From the NCBI GenBank assembly GCA_963930185.1, contig CAWVLT010000056.1, positions 1 through 64,000 on the forward strand: a stretch of 64,000 nucleotides of DNA, written 5' to 3'. The notes beneath the pieces are model-generated. The model searched no databases. It had not been told where the DNA came from and worked only from the letters and a program-made list of their open reading frames with translations. The translations under genes and the position numbers were made by a program. Position 1 is the first letter of the stretch. The number at the start of each line of letters is the position of its first letter. This DNA is from JAGZEG01 sp963930185. Its GTDB lineage: Bacteria; Actinomycetota; Coriobacteriia; Coriobacteriales; UMGS124. Positions 36,058-44,133 of the stretch are shown one piece after another.

Positions 36058-38076
36058 ATGGCTACTTTCGAAGACCTCGGCTTGTCCGAGAAGACCCTTG
36101 CTGCTGTCCATCAGATGGGGTACACCACCCCCACCCCGGTCCAGGAGCAGGCAATCCCGCTGGTTCTGGCTGGCCACGACGTGCTGGCCGCCGCACAGAC
36201 CGGCACCGGCAAGACTGCCGCCTTCACCCTTCCCGTGCTCGACAAGCTCGGACACTTCAAGAAGGGCCAGGGGCCCCTTTGCCTCATCATCACCCCGACC
36301 CGCGAGCTCGCCCAGCAGATCGACACGGTCGCACGCGCCGTTGGCAAGAAGACCGGCCACTGGGTGCTCACCGTGGTGGGCGGCCTGAGTTATCGTCCGC
36401 AGATCAACGGCCTGCGTCGCGGTGTCGACGTGCTCGTCGCCACCCCTGGCCGCCTCATCGACCTCTATGAGCAGGGCGCGCTTCAGCTCGACTCCATCGA
36501 GACCCTCGTCCTGGACGAGGCCGACCGCATGCTCGACATGGGCTTCTGGCCTGACGTGAAGCGCATCATCGACGTCCTGCCCGAGCAGCGTCAGACCCTG
36601 CTGTTCTCCGCCACGCTGGACGAGAGCGTCATGAAGACCATCGGCGGCGAGGTCCACGACCCGCAGTACGTCGAGATCGCCCACAAGGGCACGGCCGCCG
36701 AGACGGTCGAGCAGTTCGTGGCGCCCGTGTCGCAGATGCAGAAGCCCGACCTGCTGCACGACGTCCTGGAGCAGAAGGGCCACCAGCGCGTCATCATCTT
36801 CACGCGCACCAAGTTCCGCGCCGAGACCCTGGCCGAGCGCCTGTGGCGTGACGGCTACGAGACCGAGGCCATTCACGGTGACCGCTCCCAGGCGCAGCGC
36901 AGCCGCGCCCTGAAGGCGTTCCGCGACGGCCGCGTCGACATCATCGTGGCGACCGACGTCCTGGCCCGCGGCATCGACGTGTCCGACGTCAACTACGTCA
37001 TCAACTACGACGTGCCCATGGACCCGGAGGACTACATCCACCGCATCGGCCGCACGGGCCGCGCCGGCGAGGAGGGCTTTGCCATCACCTTCGTCACCCG
37101 TGACGAGCTGTTTGACTTCTACAACATCGAGTACCTCATGAAGAAGGTCGTGCCCACCCTGGAGATGGAGGGTTACGAGCCCGCCGAGGACGCGCCCGAG
37201 CTTGACCCCGACCGCGACTGCGAGCAGAGGCCTCGCCGCGGCGGCGGCCGCAAGAAGGGTCGCGGTGGCCGTGGTGGTCGCGGTGGCGGACGTGGCGGCC
37301 GTGACGAGTTCCGTGAGGATCGTCGTGACCGCGACGGTTTCCGCGGCGAGCGCAGGGGCGGCGACCGCGGCGGTCGTCCGCGTCATGGCGAGGACGGCAA
37401 CTTCGAGCGCACCCGCCGTCAGACCGAGCACGTGGAGAAGGTCGTGCGCGAGGAGGCTGCTTTCACCGGTGCCCCCATGCCCTCCAAGGGCGAGCGTCCC
37501 ACCATGCCGATGAACCGCGAGGAGCGCCGCAGCGAGCGCTTTGGCGATCGTGATCGTGGCGAGCGCGGCTATCGTGGTCGCAGCGAGCGCGGCGGCTATG
37601 GCGAGCGCTCCGACCGTGGTGAGCGCGGTGGGTATCGCGGTGACCGCGACCGCGGGGATCGCGGGTACGGCAGGCGCGACGACCGTGGCTACGGCGAGCG
37701 CGACCGCTCCGACCGCGGCGGGTATCGCGGCGACCGCGACCGTGACCGCGGATACGGCGAGCGCTCCGATCGCGGGGATCGCGGCGGTTACCGCGGCGGG
37801 CGTTCCGACCGCGGCGGCGACCGTGGCTATCGCGGCCACGACGACCGCGGGGATCGCGGCTATCGCGGCGGGCGTGACGACCGTGGCAGCAACCGTGGGT
37901 ACGGCGAGCGCAGCGGCAGCGACCGCGGCTATCGCAGTGGCTCCAAGGGTGGCAGCTCGCGCGTGTCGAGCAAGTACTCCTCGGGTGGCTACAAGACCGG
38001 TAACCCCGGCAGCCCCAAGGCCTACGGCGAGTCGCTGCACAAGGATCGCCGCCCCGGCGACCGCGGCGGCTACTAA
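36058..38076 (+). CDS. DEAD-box RNA helicase with RGG/RGY-rich tail
   Basis: A 672-residue ATP-dependent RNA helicase. The Q motif is near residues 22-32, Walker A AQTGTGKT at 46-53, PTREL about 80-84, DEAD at 153-156 and SAT at 184-186. Helicase domain 2 has ATDVLARGIDV and HRIGRTGRAG. From about residue 387 to the end the protein is a basic, low-complexity tail dominated by RGG, RGY, GYR and DRG repeats, as in RNA-binding and condensate-forming proteins. It probably unwinds structured RNA or helps ribosome assembly and mRNA decay, especially in the cold. I start at ATG 36058 (MATFEDLGL, GGAG just upstream); an upstream ATG at 35905 would add a non-family leader. Confidence 0.95.
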   Translation: MATFEDLGLSEKTLAAVHQMGYTTPTPVQEQAIPLVLAGHDVLAAAQTGTGKTAAFTLPVLDKLGHFKKGQGPLCLIITPTRELAQQIDTVARAVGKKTGHWVLTVVGGLSYRPQINGLRRGVDVLVATPGRLIDLYEQGALQLDSIETLVLDEADRMLDMGFWPDVKRIIDVLPEQRQTLLFSATLDESVMKTIGGEVHDPQYVEIAHKGTAAETVEQFVAPVSQMQKPDLLHDVLEQKGHQRVIIFTRTKFRAETLAERLWRDGYETEAIHGDRSQAQRSRALKAFRDGRVDIIVATDVLARGIDVSDVNYVINYDVPMDPEDYIHRIGRTGRAGEEGFAITFVTRDELFDFYNIEYLMKKVVPTLEMEGYEPAEDAPELDPDRDCEQRPRRGGGRKKGRGGRGGRGGGRGGRDEFREDRRDRDGFRGERRGGDRGGRPRHGEDGNFERTRRQTEHVEKVVREEAAFTGAPMPSKGERPTMPMNREERRSERFGDRDRGERGYRGRSERGGYGERSDRGERGGYRGDRDRGDRGYGRRDDRGYGERDRSDRGGYRGDRDRDRGYGERSDRGDRGGYRGGRSDRGGDRGYRGHDDRGDRGYRGGRDDRGSNRGYGERSGSDRGYRSGSKGGSSRVSSKYSSGGYKTGNPGSPKAYGESLHKDRRPGDRGGY

Positions 38077-38152
38077 GAGTCCCGGGAGCTGGTAGACAGC
38101 CCCTCAGAGAAGGGTCGCTGCTTTATCCCTCCACTGAGCGTATGAACCAGCA

Positions 38153-38188
38153 GGGCCCGCATGGCAACAACGCCATGCGGGCCCTTTT
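38153..38188 (+). terminator. strong intrinsic terminator of the helicase gene
   Basis: GGGCCCGCATGGC (38153-38165) pairs perfectly with GCCATGCGGGCCC (38172-38184) over loop AACAAC, followed by TTTT. Confidence 0.95.
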
Positions 38189-38209
38189 GCACCAAAAACA
38201 GCCCGTGCT

Positions 38210-38392
38210 TGGAAAGTATCCGGACTTTGGAACGAGTTGAAAACCAGCCTTCTTTAGATTGAATCCTATAATTTCTTTAAGAGCTTATAAAATTGAACAT
38301 ATACTATAAATTACTTATTTATATGGATATAATTGGATCCCCTAAAATCATGCTGCCTTAGCATACTCGTTCCAAAAGCCAAAAACTTTCCA
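38210..38392. repeat. 28-bp inverted repeats bracketing an AT-rich island
   Basis: The arms 38210-38237 and 38365-38392 are inverted copies matching at 23 of 28 positions; the outer TGGAAAGT and inner GGAACGAGT blocks are identical. The 127 bp between them is very AT-rich (roughly 30% GC) in an otherwise GC-rich window and contains no gene. It sits between two facing terminators. Confidence 0.8.
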
Positions 38393-38424
38393 CCATGGAC
38401 CCCTTTTGCGTGCAAATCGGCAGC

Positions 38425-38474
38425 AAAAGGGGCCTGCGCAACTGACAATTAGAATTGACAGCCACACAGGCCCC
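38425..38474 (-). terminator. terminator of the large membrane protein gene
   Basis: GGGGCCTG (38429-38436) pairs with CAGGCCCC (38467-38474). Inside the loop CTGACAATT and AATTGACAG form a second imperfect stem. AAAA at 38425-38428 gives U4 on the - strand transcript. Confidence 0.65.
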
Positions 38475-38597
38475 GCCAAACCTTCGAGCAAACCTCAACT
38501 AAGCCCCTGGCAATCTCGGCGATCGCATCGCTCACAAGCCCTCATAGGGTCCCCCGTGGGGCCTCGTGCCCAGCAGGCCGGCAAATCAGCCTTGCAC

Positions 38598-40541
38598 CTA
38601 TGCCACCGCGCCAGTCGCCTCGTCCGCACTGGCGCTCGCGGACGCGTTCGACGCGCCACCCACCTCGCCGTCCTGGGCCGTGCCGACCTCGTCGCCCACA
38701 AAGCCGGTCGCCGTGTAGGTCTGGTCGCTCTCGACGTAGGTGAACGCGATCTCGTCACCCGGCTGATACGTCACGATGCGTAGCATGCCAGGCAGTGCGA
38801 AGTCGTAGATCGTCTCGTCACCCTCGAGCGTCACGTAGAAGTGCGAGTTACCCTCGATCACGCCCTGCGCCATCGTGGCGATCGTGCCGCTTACCTGGGT
38901 GTCGGATATGACCTGCTCGGCCTTTTCCTCGTCAAGCATCCCGTTTGTGGCAAGCATCTCGATGTAGTTGGCCTGGCACTCCTCCACCGTGTCGCCCGTG
39001 GCAACGTTCTGGTACTGCTGGATGTTGATCATCGCGTACATCTTGACCAACCCGGCGGCATCCTTGAGCGCCATGAAATACGTAGGCTGGCCCTCGATGT
39101 TGAGCAGCAGCGGGAATGTGGCCTGGTAGCGCAGGTTCTGCACGGCACCCTCCGCCGAGGACATGGCGGAGTCCTCGGTGGCGCCCGCCACCGAGTAGAA
39201 CGTCGACGCGCCCGTGCGCTGGTTCACCAGGATGAAGCCGATGATGGAGTTGTCCGCGGTGACCGAGCTCACGCCGGTGTACAGGTACAGGTCGCCGTCT
39301 TGGGTGATGTAGTTGTAGCCCAGGCTGCCGTTAGTGCCCTGCGTGGTGCGCACCACGTCGCGCTGGCCGAGCCAGGAGTTCAGCCAGCCGCCCGAGTACA
39401 TGCCGCTCCAGTTGTACTGCTGGATGAGCAGGTCGCTGGGGTAGGCGCGATCCACCCAGTCGGGGCAGTCCTCGATGGCGTAGTCCTGCGTCTCGCCAGT
39501 GCAGGCGTTCACGAGCACCACGCGCTGGATGGTGGTGCCGTCAAACAGGCCGATGGTGCGCTTCTGCACGGGGAACACCCACCAGGGCGTGCCCTCCTCG
39601 TCCAGCTCGAACGACTTCTCGTCAAACATGTACGTGGGGTACTTCAGCTGCACGTAGCGGTCGATGTTGCGGGCCAGCGGCTCGGACTCGGAGTACTTGA
39701 TCGGCTCCTCCAGGCGCACGACCTGCGCCTCCTGCGTGGTCATGTCGACAAGCACGTAGGCGGGGATGCCCTCGGAGCGGTTCGTGAACCACTTGAAGAG
39801 GTCGGCGTACACCAGGGGACTCACGCGCACCGGCCTGCCCTGATAGCTGATCTGGCTGTACGCCGTGGAGATCTCGAACTGGCTCACGTACTCCGGGATC
39901 GTGCCCATGGCGCGCGCACCCAGAAGGATCGCCGAGTCGCGGTCGATGATCGGCACCTCGGAATAGTCGACCTCCTGGATGTCGGTTGCAAAGTCGCCGT
40001 CGGCGGTCTCCAGTATCGTCGCGTAGCGCTGGGCGTTGCCCGGGATGATGGGCATGCCCGCCACGATGCCGACCACGAAGGCGACGATGACCAGACCCGG
40101 GACGGCCGTGAGGCGACGCAGCAGCGTCCTTTTGGTCTCAAAGCGGATGGAGGCGACCCACAGCGCCGCGATCACGAGCAGGGCGATCAGGATGATCCAC
40201 TGCCATACCTGCGAGCTATGCAGGTTGATGGCCGGGTGGAACCACCAGTAGCACACGGCCAGCGCGATGACGGCCACGATGCCCAGCGCGATGAAGGCGC
40301 GGCGACTCCAGGTAGCGATGGTCTCCATGATGCCCGGGCGCTTCTCGCCGCCCGCCCCCTGCGGGCCGAAGCCGTCCGTGCCCCCGGGGCCACCCGTACC
40401 CGATGAGCCGGCGGCGCCTCCCTCGCCAACCACCGTCGCGTCGGCCGGAATCGCACCTCCCTGGCCCTGGGTATGGCCAGGCATGGGGAACCCGAACAGG
40501 GAACCGAGCAGGTCGTTCAGATCGTCGCTTCTCTTGCTCAC
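38598..40541 (-). CDS. membrane protein with a large extracytoplasmic domain, function unknown
   Basis: A 647-residue protein. A Gly/Pro-rich cytoplasmic start is followed by three membrane helices between about residues 80 and 175 (ALGIVAVIALAVCYWWF, WIILIALLVIAALWVA and VIVAFVVGIVAGMPII). The remaining 460 residues should lie outside the cell; they are well conserved in character (rich in Tyr, Trp and Asp) but I recognise no domain. An Ala/Ser/Asp tail ends it. I prefer GTG 40541 (AGAGAGG 4 nt upstream); an in-frame start further up is possible. A terminator follows it. It stands next to, but not in line with, the Rpn gene region. Confidence 0.8.
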   Translation of the reverse strand: MSKRSDDLNDLLGSLFGFPMPGHTQGQGGAIPADATVVGEGGAAGSSGTGGPGGTDGFGPQGAGGEKRPGIMETIATWSRRAFIALGIVAVIALAVCYWWFHPAINLHSSQVWQWIILIALLVIAALWVASIRFETKRTLLRRLTAVPGLVIVAFVVGIVAGMPIIPGNAQRYATILETADGDFATDIQEVDYSEVPIIDRDSAILLGARAMGTIPEYVSQFEISTAYSQISYQGRPVRVSPLVYADLFKWFTNRSEGIPAYVLVDMTTQEAQVVRLEEPIKYSESEPLARNIDRYVQLKYPTYMFDEKSFELDEEGTPWWVFPVQKRTIGLFDGTTIQRVVLVNACTGETQDYAIEDCPDWVDRAYPSDLLIQQYNWSGMYSGGWLNSWLGQRDVVRTTQGTNGSLGYNYITQDGDLYLYTGVSSVTADNSIIGFILVNQRTGASTFYSVAGATEDSAMSSAEGAVQNLRYQATFPLLLNIEGQPTYFMALKDAAGLVKMYAMINIQQYQNVATGDTVEECQANYIEMLATNGMLDEEKAEQVISDTQVSGTIATMAQGVIEGNSHFYVTLEGDETIYDFALPGMLRIVTYQPGDEIAFTYVESDQTYTATGFVGDEVGTAQDGEVGGASNASASASADEATGAVA

Positions 40542-40739
40542 GAGTCCTCTCTTTCTTGCGTGTTCGTCATGCATGCCGACGCAGAGGCAGGGGCAGGCCC
40601 CGCCCCCCCCTTCAGCACGCATTCAGGATACGTATGATCCGTCTACCCACAATTGAGAGGCACCACGCAGCCACCTCGAAGAAACGCCGGCCTCGAGCCC
40701 CTGATCTTGGCTGCCGTCGAGACCCGTACAGACCACCGT

Positions 40740-41054
40740 CTAGAGCGCAGATTGCCCCGCAACCAGCTCGGCACAGGGCCCGCGGTCCGCCTCGGAGATG
40801 CCCAGCATGTCCATGGCCTGGTCGAGCGGCAGCCCCGCGTTGCGCATGAGGTTCCTGACGGAGGAGACAAGGGCCTCGAGCTTGCCCGCGCTCCTGCCCT
40901 CCGCGCGACCCTCCGCACGGCCCTCTGCGCGGCCTACTGCACGGCCCTCTGCGCGGCCTTCCTCAAGCCCCAGCGCCTTGCCCTCTTCCCTGCCCTCGCG
41001 CAGGCCCTCGTCTCGCCATTCGCTCTTGAGCCGCTCGCTGATGAACTTTCCCAT
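40740..41054 (-). CDS. candidate internal-start product (RpnS-like) of Rpn paralog 1
   Basis: In-frame ATG at 41054 inside the nuclease gene with GGAGG 8 nt upstream. The product would be 104 residues: MGKFISERLKSEW, the EGRA repeats and the helical C-terminus, without the nuclease core. The same internal Met with a ribosome site recurs in paralog 2. Confidence 0.5.
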   Translation of the reverse strand: MGKFISERLKSEWRDEGLREGREEGKALGLEEGRAEGRAVGRAEGRAEGRAEGRSAGKLEALVSSVRNLMRNAGLPLDQAMDMLGISEADRGPCAELVAGQSAL

Positions 41055-41975
41055 TGCCGAACCCTCCCCGCCTACGTCAGCCTCTATGTCAACATTATAC
41101 CTTGTGCGCAGCAACTCGCTCCGCTCCACCGGATCAAGGCCGGGTGTGAGCAGCGTTCCGAGAAAGCCGGCAAGTCCCGGCGTCCCCGGCACGTCCGTGC
41201 AGACGATCGCCACGCGCATGAGATCGAAAAACCACTCGCCACCCATTTCTACAACCTCGGCAAGCCAGCCAGGCATGGACCCCTCCGCGCGTGCCGGCCA
41301 GCCGAGCGGCCATCGGATGAGACGGCCGCGCATTCTCTGCGGCGGATCCGTGCAGATCCAGATGGAGTAGACGCGCTTGAGCCGCTCGTAATGCGACTTC
41401 GTAAACTCGACGCCATGTTGGGCGCTCAGCAACCGGGCACAATAATACTGGGCGCGCGCCATGATCGGGTAGCCCGGATAGAAGTCGGCCTGCGCCTCGA
41501 CGTTTACCAGAAGCGACGCGAAGGGCCCGCTCCGCGGAAAGGCGCCTGACAGCCGCAGGGATTCCCGGGAATCCCCGTCGGCAGTACCGGGCACGTCAGC
41601 CATACCGACAACATGCGTCCCATCACGCGCGGGAACGTCTACCCTAAACAGCATGTCGTAGAAGACAGAGCCCTCCTGTACCCTTGTGTCCTCGTTTCGC
41701 AAGCCATAGATCCTCGGGACCTCGCCGGAATCCAGCCCCTCGCCAGCATCGCCCGTGCCATCCGACAGATCGGCCGCTGCTGCACCGAAAAGCCGCTCTC
41801 CGATACACCCTCGGGTAATCTCGCTGACATCAAGCCCTCGGCACTCGTCTGTGCATTCTCTCAATATCCAAGCAAGAACGGCTTTCTCGGACAGCATTCG
41901 TTTGCATACCGCATCGTAGCGTGCCTCCGTCCGGTTCGCCCTGAGCAGCCACGGCACATCATCCCGTTCGCTCAT
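40740..41975 (-). CDS. Rpn family PD-(D/E)XK nuclease, paralog 1
   Basis: A 411-residue protein of the Rpn/PD-(D/E)XK nuclease-transposase family (PF12784 type). The core has LLVNVEAQADFYPGYPI then RAQYYCARLLSAQ, with the E-x-Q of the nuclease site, and VYSIWICTDPP. The start is ATG 41975 with GGAGG 5 nt upstream; the long open frame beyond it is not protein. Near the C-terminus are tandem EGRA-type four-residue repeats, then an amphipathic helical end (ALVSSVRNLMRN). Met308 (41052-41054) has GGGGAGGG placed so that GGAGG is 8 nt upstream, so a separate 104-residue C-terminal protein could be made. E. coli Rpn proteins are toxic anti-phage nucleases blocked by such an internal product; that role here is inference. 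Its paralog lies beyond the MATE gene. Confidence 0.88.
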   Translation of the reverse strand: MSERDDVPWLLRANRTEARYDAVCKRMLSEKAVLAWILRECTDECRGLDVSEITRGCIGERLFGAAAADLSDGTGDAGEGLDSGEVPRIYGLRNEDTRVQEGSVFYDMLFRVDVPARDGTHVVGMADVPGTADGDSRESLRLSGAFPRSGPFASLLVNVEAQADFYPGYPIMARAQYYCARLLSAQHGVEFTKSHYERLKRVYSIWICTDPPQRMRGRLIRWPLGWPARAEGSMPGWLAEVVEMGGEWFFDLMRVAIVCTDVPGTPGLAGFLGTLLTPGLDPVERSELLRTRYNVDIEADVGGEGSAMGKFISERLKSEWRDEGLREGREEGKALGLEEGRAEGRAVGRAEGRAEGRAEGRSAGKLEALVSSVRNLMRNAGLPLDQAMDMLGISEADRGPCAELVAGQSAL

Positions 41976-42106
41976 ACGACCCTCCGCCTCACCCCCGTAC
42001 GCGAAGCGACTTCTCCGCGTCCTTCCCCACCACGGCCATTGCCTAGCCATGAGGATGAGACCGGGCGAAGCGATCCCGTATGTGGATATCAAGAATTCGG
42101 AACGCC

Positions 42107-42192
42107 TCTGACAGAAGTCAGACAGCAGAAGCAGAAGCGCAGGTATCCCATGCCATGTGGGATTGTCAGACCTTGGGCAGAGGCGTGTCAGA
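42107..42192 (-). promoter_or_regulatory. triple phased operator upstream of Rpn paralog 1
   Basis: Three hexamers at exactly 11-bp steps on the + strand: GTCAGA (42165-42170), GGCAGA (42176-42181) and GTCAGA (42187-42192), 190-217 bp upstream of the Rpn start. A palindrome, TCTGAC-AGAA-GTCAGA (42107-42122), lies nearer the gene. The 436-bp gap 41976-42411 has no other feature I can support and must also contain the MATE promoter. Confidence 0.55.
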
Positions 42193-42411
42193 CCTTCGAC
42201 TTCATACTCCGTCCACATACGTGCCCAACAGCTTGTTGCCCACCAAATCGGACGGATTGTCACAAGAGCCGCGCTTGCCATTGATAAAGTTCGCGCATGG
42301 GCATACAGTACGCATGGCGTGGACGCACGCGGGAGTCTAGGGGTGCCGTCAGCCACAGGCCGGCGGGATACGTGGACAAGTATGGCCAGCAAGATCCGGG
42401 GGATGGAACAA

Positions 42412-43806
42412 ATGAGCGACATGCAGGCACGTCCGCAACATGGTGACATGACCCAGGGTGGGATCATCGCCTCCCTCGTGCTGTTTGCCCTGCCCATGCT
42501 GGTGACCAACTTCTTCCAACAGTTCTACGTGACCGTGGACTCGATGATCCTGGGCCAGTGGTCGGGCAAGGTCGCGCTCGGCGCCGTGAGCAACTGTGCC
42601 ACGCTGATCGCAACCATCGTGTGCTTCTTCAACGGCGTCGCCGTCGGCACGGGCGTGGTGCTCGCCCAGTTCTTCGGGGCCCGTCAGAAGGAGCGCTTCG
42701 GACGGGCAGTGTGGGCGACCGGCGCGCTGTCGTTGGTGGCGGGCCTGCTCATGACAGCGATCTGCCTTGCCATCGCCCGTCCCTGCCTCGCCCTGATGAA
42801 CCTCGAAGGCGAGGTCCTCGACCAAGGCACGCTCTACATGCACGTCTATGCGATCAGTATGCTTCCCATGGTGGTCTACAACATGGGATCGTCGGTCTTC
42901 AGGGCGTTCGGCGACTCGCGCACCCCCATGGTCATCCTCATCGTCGCCTCGCTTTTCAACCTTGGCGCCGCCTTCGCGTTCGTCGCCGTCCTTGGCATGG
43001 GGGTCTTCGGCGCGGCGCTGGCCACGGTCTTGGCCCAGCTGCTCTCCGCCATCGCCACGGTGGCCTGCATATGGCGCAGACGCGCAACCGCCTGCATAGA
43101 CGGGACGCGCCCGTCTGCCGACCTGGGCATCATCAGACGTATGCTGGGCATCGGCGTGCCCAGCGGCGTGCAGATGACTGTGATCTGCCTCTCCGGCGTC
43201 ATCATCTCCTCGCAGATCAACCTCTATGGCATCGAGGTCATGGACGGTTTCGGTGCATACTCAAAGATCGACGGATGGCTCTACATGCCCTGCGGGGCGA
43301 TACAGGGGGCGGTTGTGACCTTCGTTGGACAGAACGTCGGCGCCTCGAAGTTCGATCGCGCCCGACGGGCGATGTTCGTCGGGGCGGGACTAGCGGTCGC
43401 GGTGACCGTGGCGCTCTGCGCGGCCCTATGGCTGCTGCGCTATCCCGTGCTCGGCCTCTTCTCGCCCGACACCGAGGTCGTGCGCTATGGCATCGAGGCG
43501 ATGGCGGTCATACTTCCGCTGTATTTCATGTATGCCATCTATATGGCGCTGTGCGGCCTGTACTACGGCGTGGGATCGACCATGGTGCCCATGGTACTCG
43601 CGGTTGCGTTCATGTGCGTGCTGCGCGTGATCTGGGTGGTCCTCGTGCAGAGCCTCGCCCCCAGTCCGACTGCGATCTATATGAGCTACCCCATCGCCTG
43701 GGTGTTCATGGTCGCATCGCTCACGGTGTACTACTTCAAAGGCACGTGGCGTTACCGCGACCAGATACGCGGGAGAGCAGTCGACGCGGTGGAGCAGCGG
43801 GCCTAG
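42412..43806 (+). CDS. MATE family multidrug/Na+ efflux transporter
   Basis: A 464-residue exporter with 12 predicted membrane helices in two homologous halves. The family signs are MLVTNFFQQFYVTVDSMILG near the start, GTGVVLAQFFGA, then GIGVPSGVQM and the second-half FVGQNVGASKFDRARRAM. MATE proteins expel cationic drugs or metabolites using Na+ or H+ gradients. I favour ATG 42412 (GGGGG about 9 nt upstream); ATG 42403 or 42382 are possible. It is convergent with Rpn paralog 2 (39 bp between stops) and divergent from paralog 1. Confidence 0.92.
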   Translation: MSDMQARPQHGDMTQGGIIASLVLFALPMLVTNFFQQFYVTVDSMILGQWSGKVALGAVSNCATLIATIVCFFNGVAVGTGVVLAQFFGARQKERFGRAVWATGALSLVAGLLMTAICLAIARPCLALMNLEGEVLDQGTLYMHVYAISMLPMVVYNMGSSVFRAFGDSRTPMVILIVASLFNLGAAFAFVAVLGMGVFGAALATVLAQLLSAIATVACIWRRRATACIDGTRPSADLGIIRRMLGIGVPSGVQMTVICLSGVIISSQINLYGIEVMDGFGAYSKIDGWLYMPCGAIQGAVVTFVGQNVGASKFDRARRAMFVGAGLAVAVTVALCAALWLLRYPVLGLFSPDTEVVRYGIEAMAVILPLYFMYAIYMALCGLYYGVGSTMVPMVLAVAFMCVLRVIWVVLVQSLAPSPTAIYMSYPIAWVFMVASLTVYYFKGTWRYRDQIRGRAVDAVEQRA

Positions 43807-43845
43807 CGGGCAGCGGCGCGAGAGGGCACAAGGACGCGCACCGGA

Positions 43846-44133
43846 TCACTTGGCCAGCAGCTCCTCGCAGCCCCTACGCTCCTCGCCCGTGACCCCCAGA
43901 AAGTCAAGCGCCTGCTCGAGGCTGTAGCCAAGTCCCTCCATCAAGCGGCGCGCGGAGAGCGAGATTCCCTCCAGCTTGCCCTCGATCTTGCCCTCGGCCA
44001 TGCCCTCAGCTCGGCCCTCCGCCCTACCTTCTGCCCTACCTTCTACTCTTCCCTCTGCCCTGCCTTCCACCCTGCCGCGGGTCCTCCATTTTTCCTCGCT
44101 GCGCTTCTCGAGCACCTCGCTGAAAACGCCCAT
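43846..44133 (-). CDS. candidate internal-start product (RpnS-like) of Rpn paralog 2
   Basis: In-frame ATG at 44133 with AAAGGA 8 nt upstream. The 95-residue product starts MGVFSEVLEKRSEEKW, resembling the MGKFISERLKSEW start in paralog 1, then the EGRA repeats and C-terminal helices. Confidence 0.5.
   Translation of the reverse strand: MGVFSEVLEKRSEEKWRTRGRVEGRAEGRVEGRAEGRAEGRAEGMAEGKIEGKLEGISLSARRLMEGLGYSLEQALDFLGVTGEERRGCEELLAK

Noticed and set aside
35932..38040. A 702-codon - strand frame opposite the DEAD-box gene
   Set aside because: Ala/Val/Thr-rich shadow of the helicase and its RGG tail; no motif.
40860..41000. Short direct DNA repeats resembling a CRISPR or satellite
   Set aside because: They are 12-nt codon repeats for EGRA in Rpn paralog 1 (and likewise 43980-44060 in paralog 2).
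42337..42411. CTAGGG...CCG and CCGGGGGA words before the MATE gene that recall the guanidine-I (ykkC) riboswitch
   Set aside because: Only scattered matches; the CTGGTCCGAGAG-type core is absent and the translation start would fall inside the element. A covariance search with the guanidine-I model would decide.
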